Source of the DNA: Marvania coccoides
Taxonomy: Eukaryota; Chlorophyta; Trebouxiophyceae; Chlorellales; Chlorellaceae
Direction of reading: 5' to 3'
NCBI GenBank assembly: GCA_963854735.1
Contig: OY978104.1
Location: forward strand, 744,001 to 808,000
Length of the DNA stretch: 64,000 nucleotides
Every line of letters starts with the position of its first letter. Position 1 is the stretch's first letter. The translations under genes were made by a program, and so were the position numbers. The notes beneath the pieces were generated by a model. It ran no database searches, had not been told where the DNA came from, and saw only the letters and a program-made list of their open reading frames with translations. Below, one piece after another: positions 24,709 through 34,620 of this stretch.

Positions 24709-24736
24709 TGCGCTCTACCGACTGAGCTACTCGGGC
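24581..24736 (-). tRNA. tRNA-Lys (CTT) with 83-nt intron
   Basis: The cloverleaf closes on the minus strand. Acceptor 24736-24730 GCCCGAG pairs with CTTGGGT at 24588-24582 (two wobbles). The D stem is GCTC/GAGC and the anticodon stem CACGA/TCGTG. The loop is CT-CTT-A + A with anticodon at 24703-24701. The variable loop is TGGTC, and the T arm GAGGG-TTCGAGC-CCCTC. The intron 24699-24617 sits at the canonical 37/38 position. An oligo-T terminator (complement of AAAAAATT) follows at about 24570-24576. A and B boxes are intact, so the gene looks functional. Confidence 0.93.
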
Positions 24737-24766
24737 TGTAATCCTTTGCGGATACCGTTTGCGGAT

Positions 24767-25461
24767 GTAGAATTGAGCTCAAGACTACAACTCCATTTTT
24801 GTGACATTTTATTGATGACATCTGTTTTGTATTCTTTTACATTCTCTGATTCACTCCCCCGATGCACAACCTGTGTTCCCAAATGTAGGCACGCCGCCGC
24901 CCCACCAATATTGATATTCAGACAAATTCTTTCAACCAGTTCCCTTGAAAGCAGTGAGATCAAATGTAACATAACACAGTGAGTTACAAGTTACAACCAT
25001 TATGTAAGCTGTGCTGCACTGCGGGTTTGACAACCTGAGAAGGAGCTAGCACACTTTGAACCTTGAAACCTTTTGGCCCCCAAAGGTTTCAAAGGTTTCA
25101 CAGAGGTTTCACGTCTCCTAAAGACCTATCCGGGGCCTTCCACCATTTTCGTATGGTAACATGGGTCATCAAACCTTGAAACCTTGAAACCTGGGGCGTG
25201 CGCACCCATGGGAGTTACGAGCTCCGGCCTTGTCCTAGCTTCCAATCCTCCCCAGATTGGTACGTGGGTTGGAGACGTTACCTTCGCGAGGTTTGCAGGT
25301 TTACAGGTTTGCAGGTGTAGCAGCACCAGCTGCTCCTCTTTGTTTATATATAATACAGTGATTAATGACACCTTTCTATGGCTCTAATTCTGTATTTTGC
25401 ATTCCTTTTGTCTTGTCATCTTATACGGGCCGTTGCCGTCAGGAGAACCCTGCTTTTCCCT
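24767..25461. other. No gene seen; AAACCTTG-type repeats
   Basis: Spacer with clusters of GAAACCTT/AGGTTTC words (25060-25110, 25170-25195, 25290-25320). These match words at the LINE tails near 22490 and 31310. I see no coding potential. Confidence 0.5.
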
Positions 25462-25712
25462 TAATTTTAGTCGGTCGCGCCGCTGGGGGACTCCGGAAGG
25501 CGGGGGCCAGAGCATTAACTGTGGGCGGCGGAGCGGTCACCGGCGTAGTGGCAGTATCCGTACGTCCACCGTACCGGGGGTCGATCCCAGCGGATGGAAG
25601 GGGGTACCCGCCTTACTGTGGCGGGAAGTGGCACGTCGCCTTGCAGGTCTCTATAAGAGCAACTTCTGTAGGAGACGTAACAACCAGATGTAAACCCATT
25701 AAACCCATTAAA
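25462..25712 (+). repeat. Third copy of the LINE 3' tail
   Basis: Shares GTCGGTCGCGCCG, GGGGGCCAGAGC, ATTAACTG, GCCTTACTGTGGCGGG, GTGGCACGTCGCCTTGC and GTAGGAGACGT with 31157-31335, and in part with 22855-22945. It ends in three copies of TTAAACCCA. A pol III B-box-like word GGGTCGATCCC lies at 25578. Confidence 0.65.
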
Positions 25713-25789
25713 CCCATATTCTCTCTTTCTATTTTCATGCATTCAAGGCCACTCCCCAACACTTAACCAGGGGGCTTATTAATTATAAT

Positions 25790-26175
25790 ATAACGTCTTG
25801 CTGTAAATCCTATTGCTTTAGCAAGCCGAGCTGGGCACTCAAGTAGAGCTGGGCTCCTTCATATAGGGTCGTTAGGCTCCGTTCAAGTGCATGTTGCCGT
25901 GAAATCTCGCTTCTTGGAAGTCGGGACATTGATCCTAGTAGTTTTTCTGCTCATGTATAGTGGGGGCTGCTATAATGAGGTGTTTTTATGCTAGGGGCCG
26001 GCAGGAAGCAGATACAATGCGAGGGTTTGGGGATCCAATTTGAGCCAAACCAGTGCGGCGGTCAGCTCCTGACTTAATTGTTAGGACCAAGCTTACCACT
26101 CTGCTGTGTGGCCTTTGTTGCCGTCTCTGTGCGGAGGATAAACCCTCACATTATTATTATTATTATTATTATTAT
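25790..26175 (+). mobile_element. Retroposon 3' end with (ATT)n tail, tentative
   Basis: Anonymous sequence finishing in about eight ATT units at 26150-26175, the type of tail found on SINEs and some LINEs. I see no coding frame. The 5' end is not defined. Confidence 0.4.
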
Positions 26176-26617
26176 ACAAACTATTTAACCATTCCCGTTA
26201 AGAACCCGAGGCAGAAGCTAGGGGAGCTCACGAGATGCGACGTATACTTTTAAATAAATGATTGGGTCCGAAAACTGCGGCTCCTTCGAAGAGTTTCATA
26301 AGCAAATCAATGAAGATGTCAAAACCCTGTTTACCTGCAAATCCGCGATGTGTGTGTTGCTGACGTTAGTAAGGCTTCCAAGACAGCCAAAGGAGCCAAC
26401 AATTTCGGACATACAAACTATTACAACTTGGTTTCGACTCATTTGCAAAGAACCATTACACTCGAGGGCCTTGAGAATAGCCCTTGCCCGACTCAAGTAC
26501 ACACCTCCAAGCACACATACAAAACCCGTTAGAAGACAAGGATAGATTCCGCTTCTAGCCAACTACTTCCCCCGGTCCCGCCGACTACTTCCCCCTCGAC
26601 CTACTTATTTGCCGGCC

Positions 26618-27205
26618 ATGACAGACCCCAACATCCCCGCCGGCTCCGTCCAAGTGGACCAGGCGACCTTCAATCAACTACTCTCCCAAATGCATGTCCT
26701 CACCGACCAACACGAAGGGTTGCGGGCACACGTGGAAACCCTCAGCCAAGAAAGAGACTCTCTCCGCCAAGCCGCTGCCTCCGCCAACGCGGCCCCTCGT
26801 CAAGCAAGCACCGCCTTCATCCAACAAGAGGCCAAGGTGTCCAAATTCTCGGGCGAGGCTAACACCATCACCGGAGAAGACTTCCTCAAAGAAGTCCAGG
26901 CTGTCTCCTTCCTCGGACGCACGCTCACGCACCAAGAGAAGATCGCCATCGCCGTGCGCAGCACCTCTGGCCCCGCGCGCGAATGGTGGGTCACCATTTC
27001 CACCCAAGCTTACCCCGCCGGCCCCTTCGCATCGTTTGAAAAATTTGCCACGGCCCTCAAGCAGCAGTTTGCCACCGTGAACTCCAAGGACATCGCCGCC
27101 AACGCCCTGCGCACCATCAAGCAGAAGTCCGACGAGTCCGTCGCCGCCTACCAAACCCGCTTCGCCCGCGCCGTGCAACGCTTCGTAACCGCCGGAGGCT
27201 CCCTC
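26618..27205 (+). pseudogene. Ty3-type retrotransposon Gag fragment
   Basis: Starts MTDPNIPAGS. A coiled-coil stretch (LLSQMHVLTDQHEGLRAHVE) leads into a retrotransposon Gag domain: KFSGEANTITGEDFLKEVQ, PAREWWVT, FASFEKFATALKQQFA and IKQKSDESVAAYQTRFAR. The homology ends abruptly near 27205, where sequence of opposite coding sense begins. No protease or polymerase follows. A leader with repeated CGACTACTTCCCCC lies upstream (26555-26605). Confidence 0.8.
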
Positions 27206-27557
27206 CTCTGCGGCAGTGTGGCGTCTCTTGATGGGGGACTGTGCATCCTTGTCAGGGGAGACGCTCGCCTGGCGCTTCGGCTTGAGCGGGTACACCTGCT
27301 GGATCGCCTCGTCGAGCTGGGATAGCCCAAAGCGCGAGAACGTTGCTGGGGCGAACACGGTCTTCATGGGTGCCGGAGGAGCGCCTTCAGAGGTGGGGGG
27401 GGCGTACGAGAAGCGGAAGCCTCGGTTTTTTGCGAGGAACTTGCGCAAGCGGATGAAACTGGGGTCATCATAGCGCGCAGTATGTAACCCAATCGTTTTA
27501 AAGTGCGTCTTTCTTTTTGGGTCGGTGTTGAAATGAAGCACAGCCCAGTAAGCCCTG
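27200..27557 (-). pseudogene. Exon-like fragment of unknown protein
   Basis: On the minus strand a splice-acceptor-like CACTCGCAG precedes an open stretch with conserved-looking protein sequence (AYWAVLHFNTDPKRKTHFKT, DDPSFIRLRKFLAKN, KTVFAPATFSRFGLSQLDEA). It ends where the Gag fragment begins. I do not recognise it. It may be a captured host exon or a retroelement ORF1 piece. Confidence 0.4.
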
Positions 27558-27650
27558 CGAGTGAAAGAATGGGAAAAACAAAACAAAACAAAACAAAGAC
27601 CCCAAGGGGGATGACTGAAGGGGCAATAAATTGCCCCTATGGGTAGAGTT

Positions 27651-28640
27651 TTAGCCAATTCCTGTTGCTGGGTTTGGAGCAGGTTGTGGGGCGTGCGGAA
27701 GGCGAGAGGTCAAGTGTCGTCGAGTCGATATAAGGCTGCTATTGTAGTTGGCTGTGAGGGCGTGGATTTTACGTACCGTGGAGGAAATTACTGGGTGGGT
27801 GAGGCCACAAACTGTAAGCAGTTTTGTCGTCAGGGTGTGGGTGACGCAGCCAGAGTAGGTAATGAGGATTGTGTAAGTGCGAACGGTCCATCCCTGGGTC
27901 TGCAACCATGCTGCATATGGAGCATGCTGGTGATATTTTGTTGCCATTTTGTCATTGAGATATCCATCCCCTGTGAATCCAACTTCTATGAACCATACCA
28001 CTCTTTTATCTTGTGAGAGTTCGCCAGGTTCTGTGCACACGAATTCGGAAGGGATTGCCGGGAAAAAGATGATACATACATACATACATACATACATACA
28101 TACATTACAGGTTTAAAGTCCGCACAAAGAAGCAACTAAGGCAACATAGCAGACTGGCACCGAAGTGCAAGCAGAAATTAGAATAATAAATTGATGAATG
28201 AAAATGATAATAAAGAAAGACCAAAGAAAAACCAACCGCTAAAAGAAACAGAGAAAATGTCGGGCTTTGTGCGGACCTCCGTGGGGGCAGAGGGGAACCA
28301 ATGTGATAGGGCTGCGAGGGAGTGTTCTACTGTTTCAGCGTCCATAAAGAGTTGGAAGTTACCATTTGGGCCATTTTGTATGGCTTTTGCGATGATGGCC
28401 ACTGTTTTGCCATGCCTTTTGCAAACCATGCCGTGGATAATTACGTATTGGCAACCGCCTAGGATGTGCCCTTGGATTTCATTCCCATGGGAGCAAAGAG
28501 GGCAAGATGCGTCTACTGCGAGAGGCTTGAATTGATGCAAGCGAGCGCGTGTAAATAAGCGGTTGAGTCGGATTTTGCAGGTCAAGCTTTTTAAGCGTTG
28601 CGGGATTGAGGTGTTTGTAAGCGCGAGAGAGGATGCGTGT
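27651..28640 (-). pseudogene. LINE ORF2 C-terminus with insertion
   Basis: Minus-strand remains of a non-LTR ORF2 end. There is a cysteine-histidine zinc motif (CPLCSHGNEIQGHILGGC around 28480), then RHGKTVAIIAKAI. After a repeat insertion (28062-28255) come VVWFIEVGFTGDGYLN and GWTVRTYTILITYSGCV, with the stop at 27651. The reverse transcriptase is missing. Confidence 0.75.
28062..28255 (+). mobile_element. Short element with (CATA)n head inserted in LINE
   Basis: Begins with ATACATACATAC, then ATTACAGGTTTAAAGTCCGCA, AGCAACTAAGGC, AGCAGACTGGCACC and AAGTGCAAGCAGAAAT. The same sequence occurs inverted at 31890-31995. It separates the two halves of the LINE C-terminus. Confidence 0.65.
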
Positions 28641-29191
28641 CTATCTAGACCGGTGGAGTGGGTGGAGGCTTTAACGAATTAATCAGCTGCTTTGGGGCTG
28701 AGAATGGAAAAATAAGTTTCCAGCGAAACCTTTGTTTTGCCATTTCAGCGTAAATTTTCACCGAAATAATATGCTTTCAAAAAATGCGAGTTACACCATA
28801 ATGCGAGTTACACCAAATGTAAAAACTCGAGTTTACAGTTTTACATTTGGTGTAACTCGCGTTTTTTGGAAATTTATATATATCGTGGGTTGGTCCTTGT
28901 TATCCCTTAATTTTATAATTCTACATCTTTTCATACATATCCATCCGCGCTGGACATCCTTTAGTCATGTTTCAGATTATTTTCAATCGTGTTTTTTTTA
29001 CTCATCTTATGATGGACTCGTCTTCACTAAAATGCCACATAGATTAATAGTGGGATATCAAAGTTATAAAATGGCGAACTGCAACGAAACGCGGCTTTTA
29101 TTGACCCGTCCAATGGGTTGAAAGAAAGTTTCATGCAGCAACTTTTTTATTTGAATAATTGAAAAAGATAAACTATTAACAACCACTCCAG
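28641..29191. other. No gene; AT-rich spacer
   Basis: Only short frames. It contains the small inverted repeat listed separately. Confidence 0.5.
28803..28860. repeat. Perfect small hairpin
   Basis: GCGAGTTACACCAAATGTAA at 28803 is followed about 15 bp later by its exact reverse complement ending at 28860. A partial third copy (TGCGAGTTACACCA) lies immediately upstream at 28786. It could be a miniature inverted-repeat element or a hairpin RNA source. Confidence 0.75.
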
Positions 29192-29401
29192 ATGGGCCTG
29201 GTCACGCGTCAGGCACAGGCATGCGCCCTCACTCATTTATATCGCCAGATGTGGAATTACTTACGACTCGACGCTGAGCTCGCTGCCTTCCTCGGTGATG
29301 CCATGGAGGAAAATAGTACCCTGGCTGCTGGCGCTGGATCTTCTGGGGCGGGCGGTTTGGGGGCGAGCAGAGATTGTTGTTGTTTAATCCCCCCAGTGTA
29401 A
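29192..29401 (+). other. Short open frame, possibly ORF1 start of a retroelement
   Basis: Seventy codons including DAELAAFLGDAMEENSTL and a Gly/Ala-rich tail. A frame starting MDAELSSAGAGSGD occurs in the palindrome (15761). The resemblance is weak and no family is recognised. Confidence 0.25.
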
Positions 29402-29402
29402 T

Positions 29403-29509
29403 TCATTCATATGCCCGATAAGCACTGAGGATAATTAAGCTCAGTCTTATTTCTCAACAAAAATCAGATTTAAAGAGACCCCAGGTGGAGGACGCCTATA
29501 GTACGTCAC
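29403..29509 (+). repeat. Truncated terminal-repeat copy
   Basis: Matches 14477-14585 (CATATGCCCGATAAGCAC, GAGACCCCAGG, GGAGGACGCCTATAGTA) and stops directly at the tRNA remnant. Its hairpin arms differ from those at 20289 but still pair. Confidence 0.75.
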
Positions 29510-29512
29510 CCG

Positions 29513-29642
29513 CGACTCTTACACACGATTGTTACATCTGATCTGATGAGTGCAACTTGATCCTGGATCTCCTTCCTGTGATCAACGTCAAACTTAAAAT
29601 ATTGATATCGTGTGGTCGAGGGTTCGAGCCCCTCCTTGGGTG
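29513..29642 (+). pseudogene. 3' half of tRNA-Lys plus intron (5' half missing)
   Basis: Carries CGACTCTTA, the whole intron and the 3' half of the tRNA at 24581-24736. The acceptor 5' strand and D arm are replaced by the terminal-repeat copy ending at 29509. The intron has a 2-bp insertion (GATCTCC for GATCC). It cannot fold or be transcribed from its own A box. Confidence 0.88.
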
Positions 29643-30535
29643 CGGAATTTTTTAATAATAATATATTTTAAATATAATATTTTTAAAAGAAAACAGTTTT
29701 GGAAAAAAGAAAACAGTTTTTCCAATTTTGACAATTTTCACAGGATTTTGACCCTCGCTGCCATCCCCTGGCACCCTGTGGACATAGATCTCGCCAAAGC
29801 GCACTCCCTGGCGAAAGTTTGACTCGTTTTGGCCCCGTATTCGCCCCAAAAGACTTGAAATAAATTCCACCCTACTTTCTTTTTTCGGATGACCGTCGCA
29901 ATCTCGTGTTTTTCAAGCGCATTTTGGCATTTTGACGCCAGTTTATCCGTTCTCCACATATAAAGCAGGTCTGACAGCGACGGCGTACACCGACTTCGCC
30001 ATTTCCGGGCAGCAGATGTTTGATGATGACGTCGAAAAATTAAAATATTTAATCTCACCTCTTCCGGCAATTTGACGCCATCTCGTTTTATGTTCATCAT
30101 ACAAGCAGGTCTGGAAGCGACGACAAACACAGATTTATCCATTTTGGGGGTGCCAGATGTCCAGATGTTTGAGTGAAAAAATTGGCAAGAACTCAGCCAC
30201 GCGTGACGCAATATACACTCTTTTTAGCCCCCCTTTTGTTTCTATCCCCTCGTGGCGCTTCTCACCCACTATTTTCTTCAGTTATCATGGCGAATTTTAC
30301 TAATCCCACAATTCTCTCGGCCACAGAGGAGACAGAATTGCAGGCTACTCAGGCATCATTTCCTTCAGCATCATCACCATCTCCTCACCCACCTTCACGC
30401 AAATAAGCCAGCGGCCACCCGCAACCTGGGCATGGCCTGGTTTGACATGGTGCAAATTTTTGGCAAAGACGCAGCAGTCGCTTCCATGGAACTCCGCCTT
30501 CAGCTGGGGGCCTCTATCTTTGAAGTCGCCCGCAT
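29513..30535. repeat. Right arm of 1-kb inverted duplication
   Basis: Reverse complement of 23688-24708. At 30535 it passes into a LINE 3' fragment, at a shared CGCATC. Confidence 0.93.
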
Positions 30536-31335
30536 CGCCATGCCCCCTCCTCGAGATGCACATCCTCCGCACCTGCACGGCCCTCCACCAAGAACGAGCG
30601 CCGGCGCTCACGGCGGTGAACAAGGCGTCGCTGGTGAGGGACCTGATGACGCTGGGGGCCGCAGACCTCACCTTGGTGGCGGCTTTGGTGAGGGCGCACT
30701 CGGAGCGCGTGGCGGCGGCGTGATGGACGGTAGAACCAGGGCTCAAGAGGGGCGTGGAGACAGACCAAGACTCTGATGATGGAGGCGACGAAATTTCTGA
30801 TTATTTTTGTTAATTTATTTCTTTTGTTTACACCTGCTTGCCTTGGTACATGCTCTCAACCACGACTTTGGATGCATCACCTCCCCAGGTAGTCGTAGTC
30901 TCTATTAGACGGTCTACAAAAGGCAGGATGGCACATTTGAAGTGACCATACCGGGTAGTACATCAAAACCCCTATATGCCAGGGGTTGGGTGACCACTGT
31001 GGACGAGAGGGGGCTGGGGCGTCTCAGCTTGCCCAAGCTGTACCTTGACCGGACGGTTCGCGTATCTCGCCGTCCGGAGCGTCTTGCATGATTTGCATTT
31101 CTGTGCATGATTTGCATTTCTGTGCATGATTTGCATTTCTGCATGCACCTGTTTTTATGTCGGTCGCGCCGTCGGGGACTCGGGGGCAGGGGCCAGAGCC
31201 TATTAACTGGGATTGATCCGACGGATGAGGGGGGGCTCTGCCTTACTGTGGTGGGGTTTGTGGCACGTCGCCTTGCGGATCTCTATAGGGGCAACCTCGG
31301 TAGGAGACGTGAAACCTCTGTAAACCTGTAAACCT
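30536..31335 (+). mobile_element. 5'-truncated LINE copy: C-terminal end and 3' tail
   Basis: Encodes the last ~60 residues of the 22.4-kb LINE (EMHILRTCTALHQERAPAL, ALVRAHSERVAAA) with stop at 30721, then the same 3' tail. A 15-bp unit (GATTTGCATTTCTGT) is repeated around 31090-31140. The tail ends with TGTAAACC units. Confidence 0.85.
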
Positions 31336-31889
31336 GTTCGCGGCCTGTCTGCGATGAAAGCATGCTTTCTTCTATCCATATATCGAAGCAGGACTGCTTC
31401 GATGTAACCGCTCCTTTCGTCGCTCTCTCCAGCTTTGGATTACTCTCAGTTCGTGCTCTCCCACTGGGAGACACAAACTGCCATTCGCCCCCCCCCCCCC
31501 CCCCACCCTTCATTGGCAGGTCTGTTCCTCACCACCTTCCTCACAGTGCATTCTTTAGACGATTGGGGCAAAGGTGCACCTGGGGGAGCACCAGGTCGGC
31601 AGGGAAGCAGCAGGGAGGAGTGCGGCGGTACAAGGAAAAGAGAGATATCGGCCAGGCGGAGGGATAGCGGCGGAGGCGGCGCAGAGCGGCGACGACGGGA
31701 AATTGAATTACATGATGACTAAGAGAAGAAGAAGATTACATGACTGAATGATTTAACTGCGTGTGAGACATTACATTAGCAATAATCCAAAAATGCATCC
31801 CTGTGTAACTACGCAACTAGAAGAAATCTCTTTTTATCTCTTTTTCTTCATTGCTACCATTCCAATTTTTTTTCATTTTTCATTTATAT
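31336..31889. other. No gene recognised; poly-C tract
   Basis: Contains a 17-bp C-run near 31488 and a purine-rich arginine-coding frame to 31722 that matches nothing I know. I see no support for a gene. Confidence 0.4.
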
Positions 31890-31995
31890 TATTATTTCTG
31901 CTTGCACTTAAAGTGCCAGTCTGCTATGGGGCCTTAGTTGCCCTTTTGTGCGGACTTAAAACCCTGTAATGTATGTATGTATGTATGTAGGTCGG
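31890..31995 (-). mobile_element. Second copy of the (CATA)n-headed short element
   Basis: Reverse-complement relative of 28075-28190 (TTAAGTCCGCACAAAAGG, CATAGCAGACTGGCACTTT). It sits exactly at the 3' end of the minus-strand LINE. Confidence 0.65.
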
Positions 31996-34620
31996 CGCAG
32001 GCACCACGCCGCTTTCTAGGCCTAAAGCATTAATTAGGCCCAACGCCTGCGCTGCCCAGCAGCGCTGCGCAGATATATTCTGCTGCGACAGCGCAAGGTT
32101 GTCCCAAAATGCTGCCTTGAGCGTCACCCTCGTGTCGGGCAAGGTCTGCAGCCGCCGCCAGAACCCATAAATACGCTTCGCCCAAGCGCACGCCAGGGGG
32201 AAGCGACCAAATTCCCCCAAAGTGACCAAGTTGGTCGTGGCTTTCCGTACCCCCAGCAACTGTCGCAGGAATGCCCGGTGGAAGATCTCACACTTGTCGT
32301 TGCCGTCACCACCCCACCGCTGCAGCCACCTGCGCCAGCCCCCAGGTCTCCACCCCGTACCCAATCGATGGAACCACCACCACATTGAAGAATTCGCCAA
32401 GAAGCCGTGCCGATGTGACTCCCAGCTGTGCACACCGCCGCCACATCACCGCCAGCGCCCCCCTCGCCGTTTTCAGCCGCGCCGCTGCTGCCGCCGCGCC
32501 AAAATCCCCTCCGGCCGTAATTATAACCCCCAAATATTTAAACTCTGCCACCTCCACCAGCTGCTCCCCCCTGTACGTGACCCGAACACTGCTGGGCCCG
32601 CTTCCCCCGCCCAGCGACATCGCCTTTGTCTTCTCCAGACTCAAGGTGAGATCCCATGCCGCTGCATACTCCGAAAGTTCCTCCAGCTGCAGCTATAACC
32701 CCTCGATGCTCGTCGCCACCAGCGCCAAGTCATCTGCATGAAGCAAAGGGGGGACGGTTGTGTTGTTGAGAGTTGGCAGAGCGGCAGAGTCGCCCAGGTG
32801 TGAAATGGCAAAAGGCAGATCATCAATGAAGAAACCAAAAAGATCACAGCTGGCAGGGTGGCCCTGTTTTAGCCCCACGGTGGAAAGGAATGAGGCTGAA
32901 AGACCCTCCAAAGTTTTAACCGAGGTAGGGACGTTAGCGTATTGTGTTTTCAGAGCGTCAACCATGAATCCAGAAATTCCCCTAGCCTGCAGTTTGGCCC
33001 AAAGTTTATCCCGCGGCACAGTGTCGTACGCCTTTTCTAAGTCAACAAAAGCAACGTAAAGTGGTGTATCATCAGCCTGGTGGCGTTCAGTCAATGCACG
33101 TAAGGTAAAAATGTTATCTTCAGTCTTGTGGTCCCGTCGAAATCCAGTTTGAGTATCAGCACGCAAATTATTTTCTTCCCCCCATGCCCCGAGGTGCCCC
33201 GTCAAACATGTCATGTAAAGATTTTCCAAGATGCTACCAACGGTGATGCTGCGGTGGTCGTTGAGCGTAATGGTGGCCGCCCGCGGCTTGGGAACCATGG
33301 TAATCACCCCCAGCGCCATGTCAAAAGGCATGGTCTTGGTCCGCACCACGGCGTTGAACAGAGTGGCCAGCGTGGGAGCCAGCTCTGCCGCGGCCACCTT
33401 GGGATGAGGCAGGTCCAGGCTGCCCGCCACCATCTTGTTGTTTTTCAGCCACATAATGCCCGCATGAACCTCCTCCTCCGTGAAAAGTTGGTTCAAAATT
33501 TAGCCGTCGCCGCACAATGCCGCCAGCAGCGGGGGGATGGGAGTCTCCCCCTCTCCATCTTCCCCGTGTTGTTCCTCGCCATGCAGCTTCTCGCAGTATT
33601 CTTTTAGCTCCGCTGCTGAATGTTTCGCAGGCGCCGCATTGCCGCTCTTGTATTTTTTCCATACCGCCCGGGGGTTGGTGCGCCAGTCCGCCAGCACCTG
33701 TTGTTGGACCGCTGATTTATCTTTTTTCTCCAGCGCGCGCTTCAGGCTCGTAATCTGGCGGTCCACAGCTCGCACCAACTCCTTCTGCTGCCGTTTTGCC
33801 CGCCGCCGCTGCCGCACCAGATTTTTCAGCTGAGAGTCCCTGCCGAGGCGCCGCCGAGCTGCTTCCCGCGAATCCACGCGCTGATGCCTCCCAATGTCCA
33901 CCTTCTTGGCCCCAGCTGCTTCGAGCCCCTCCTCGATGGCTCCTGTGATGGCCGCCAGCGCTGCCTCCACACCGCTGCCGTCAGTTGCTGCTTCTGCAGC
34001 TGCCGCCGCCGACAAAAGTAGCTGGGAGCGGTCTTGTTAAAAGATGACGTAGTCCTTTACTTGGTCACTCGTGAGCATGAATCTACTGCTTGGAGGGAGC
34101 AAGGGAATTGATTTGGACGGGACGGTGATGGGGGTGGGTTTTACCTGATAGAAATCTCGAAGGCTCAGCCGTAGGGGGCAGTGGTCGAGCCTCTCGTGCG
34201 GCGGGGGTCCCTATATCTCAAGGCTAGCATTGGAAAGGAGGTCTTGGTCCAGTAAAATATAGTCGGTGGTAGATTTTTAATTACGTGAACTCCAGAAGGG
34301 TAAGTTACCAGAGGTGTCGCCTCTACCGTTGTCGATGAAGATTTCGGCAATGGCCTCCTCCATGCCCAAGATCCATCGCCCCATCTCGTTTTGCGGTCGC
34401 GCAGCATCTTCATTATGCCGCTGCGCCGACGCTCCGATGTGCGCGTTCAAGTCAGCGATGATGACGTTGCCCATTCCACACGCTTGGGCAACCTGTAGCT
34501 CCGAGCAAAAGCTTGCGTCAGTGTCCGGGTCATTGGGTTTAAAATAGCAGGCGGCAACAAACAAATCCTGGGCCAGTCCGGCCTTTTTATCAATTCGGAG
34601 CCAAGAAAATTGGCTGCCGG
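31996..34620 (-). pseudogene. Non-LTR retrotransposon, endonuclease and reverse transcriptase
   Basis: 5'-truncated LINE on the minus strand. Endonuclease part at 34620-34080 has QDLFVAACYFKPND, GNVIIADLNAHIG, DYILLDQDLLS and LDHCPLRLSL. A basic linker follows (RQRRRAKRQQKELV). The reverse transcriptase has HRSITVGSILENLY, TQTGFRRDHKTEDNIF, YVAFVDLEKAYDTVPRD (motif A), VGLKQGHPASCDLFGFFIDD (motif B) and LLHADDLALV (motif C, with H for the usual aromatic). The thumb has FKYLGVIITAGG. Stops lie at about 33497 and 32690, with a frameshift near 32310. The C-terminus is recognisable to about 32000. It is a different family from the 20.5-kb LINE and is inactive. Confidence 0.9.

Noticed and set aside
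25543..25570. U4 snRNA-like word AGTGGCAGTATC
   Set aside because: Only about 11 bases match; the U4 stem structures and Sm site are not present. It lies within a LINE tail.
25684..25712. Telomere-like TTAAACCCA tandem units
   Set aside because: Only three units, of a nine-base period, at a retroelement tail; not a telomere tract.
26258..26545. Open frame of 95 codons before Gag
   Set aside because: No family resemblance; probably retroelement leader or spacer.
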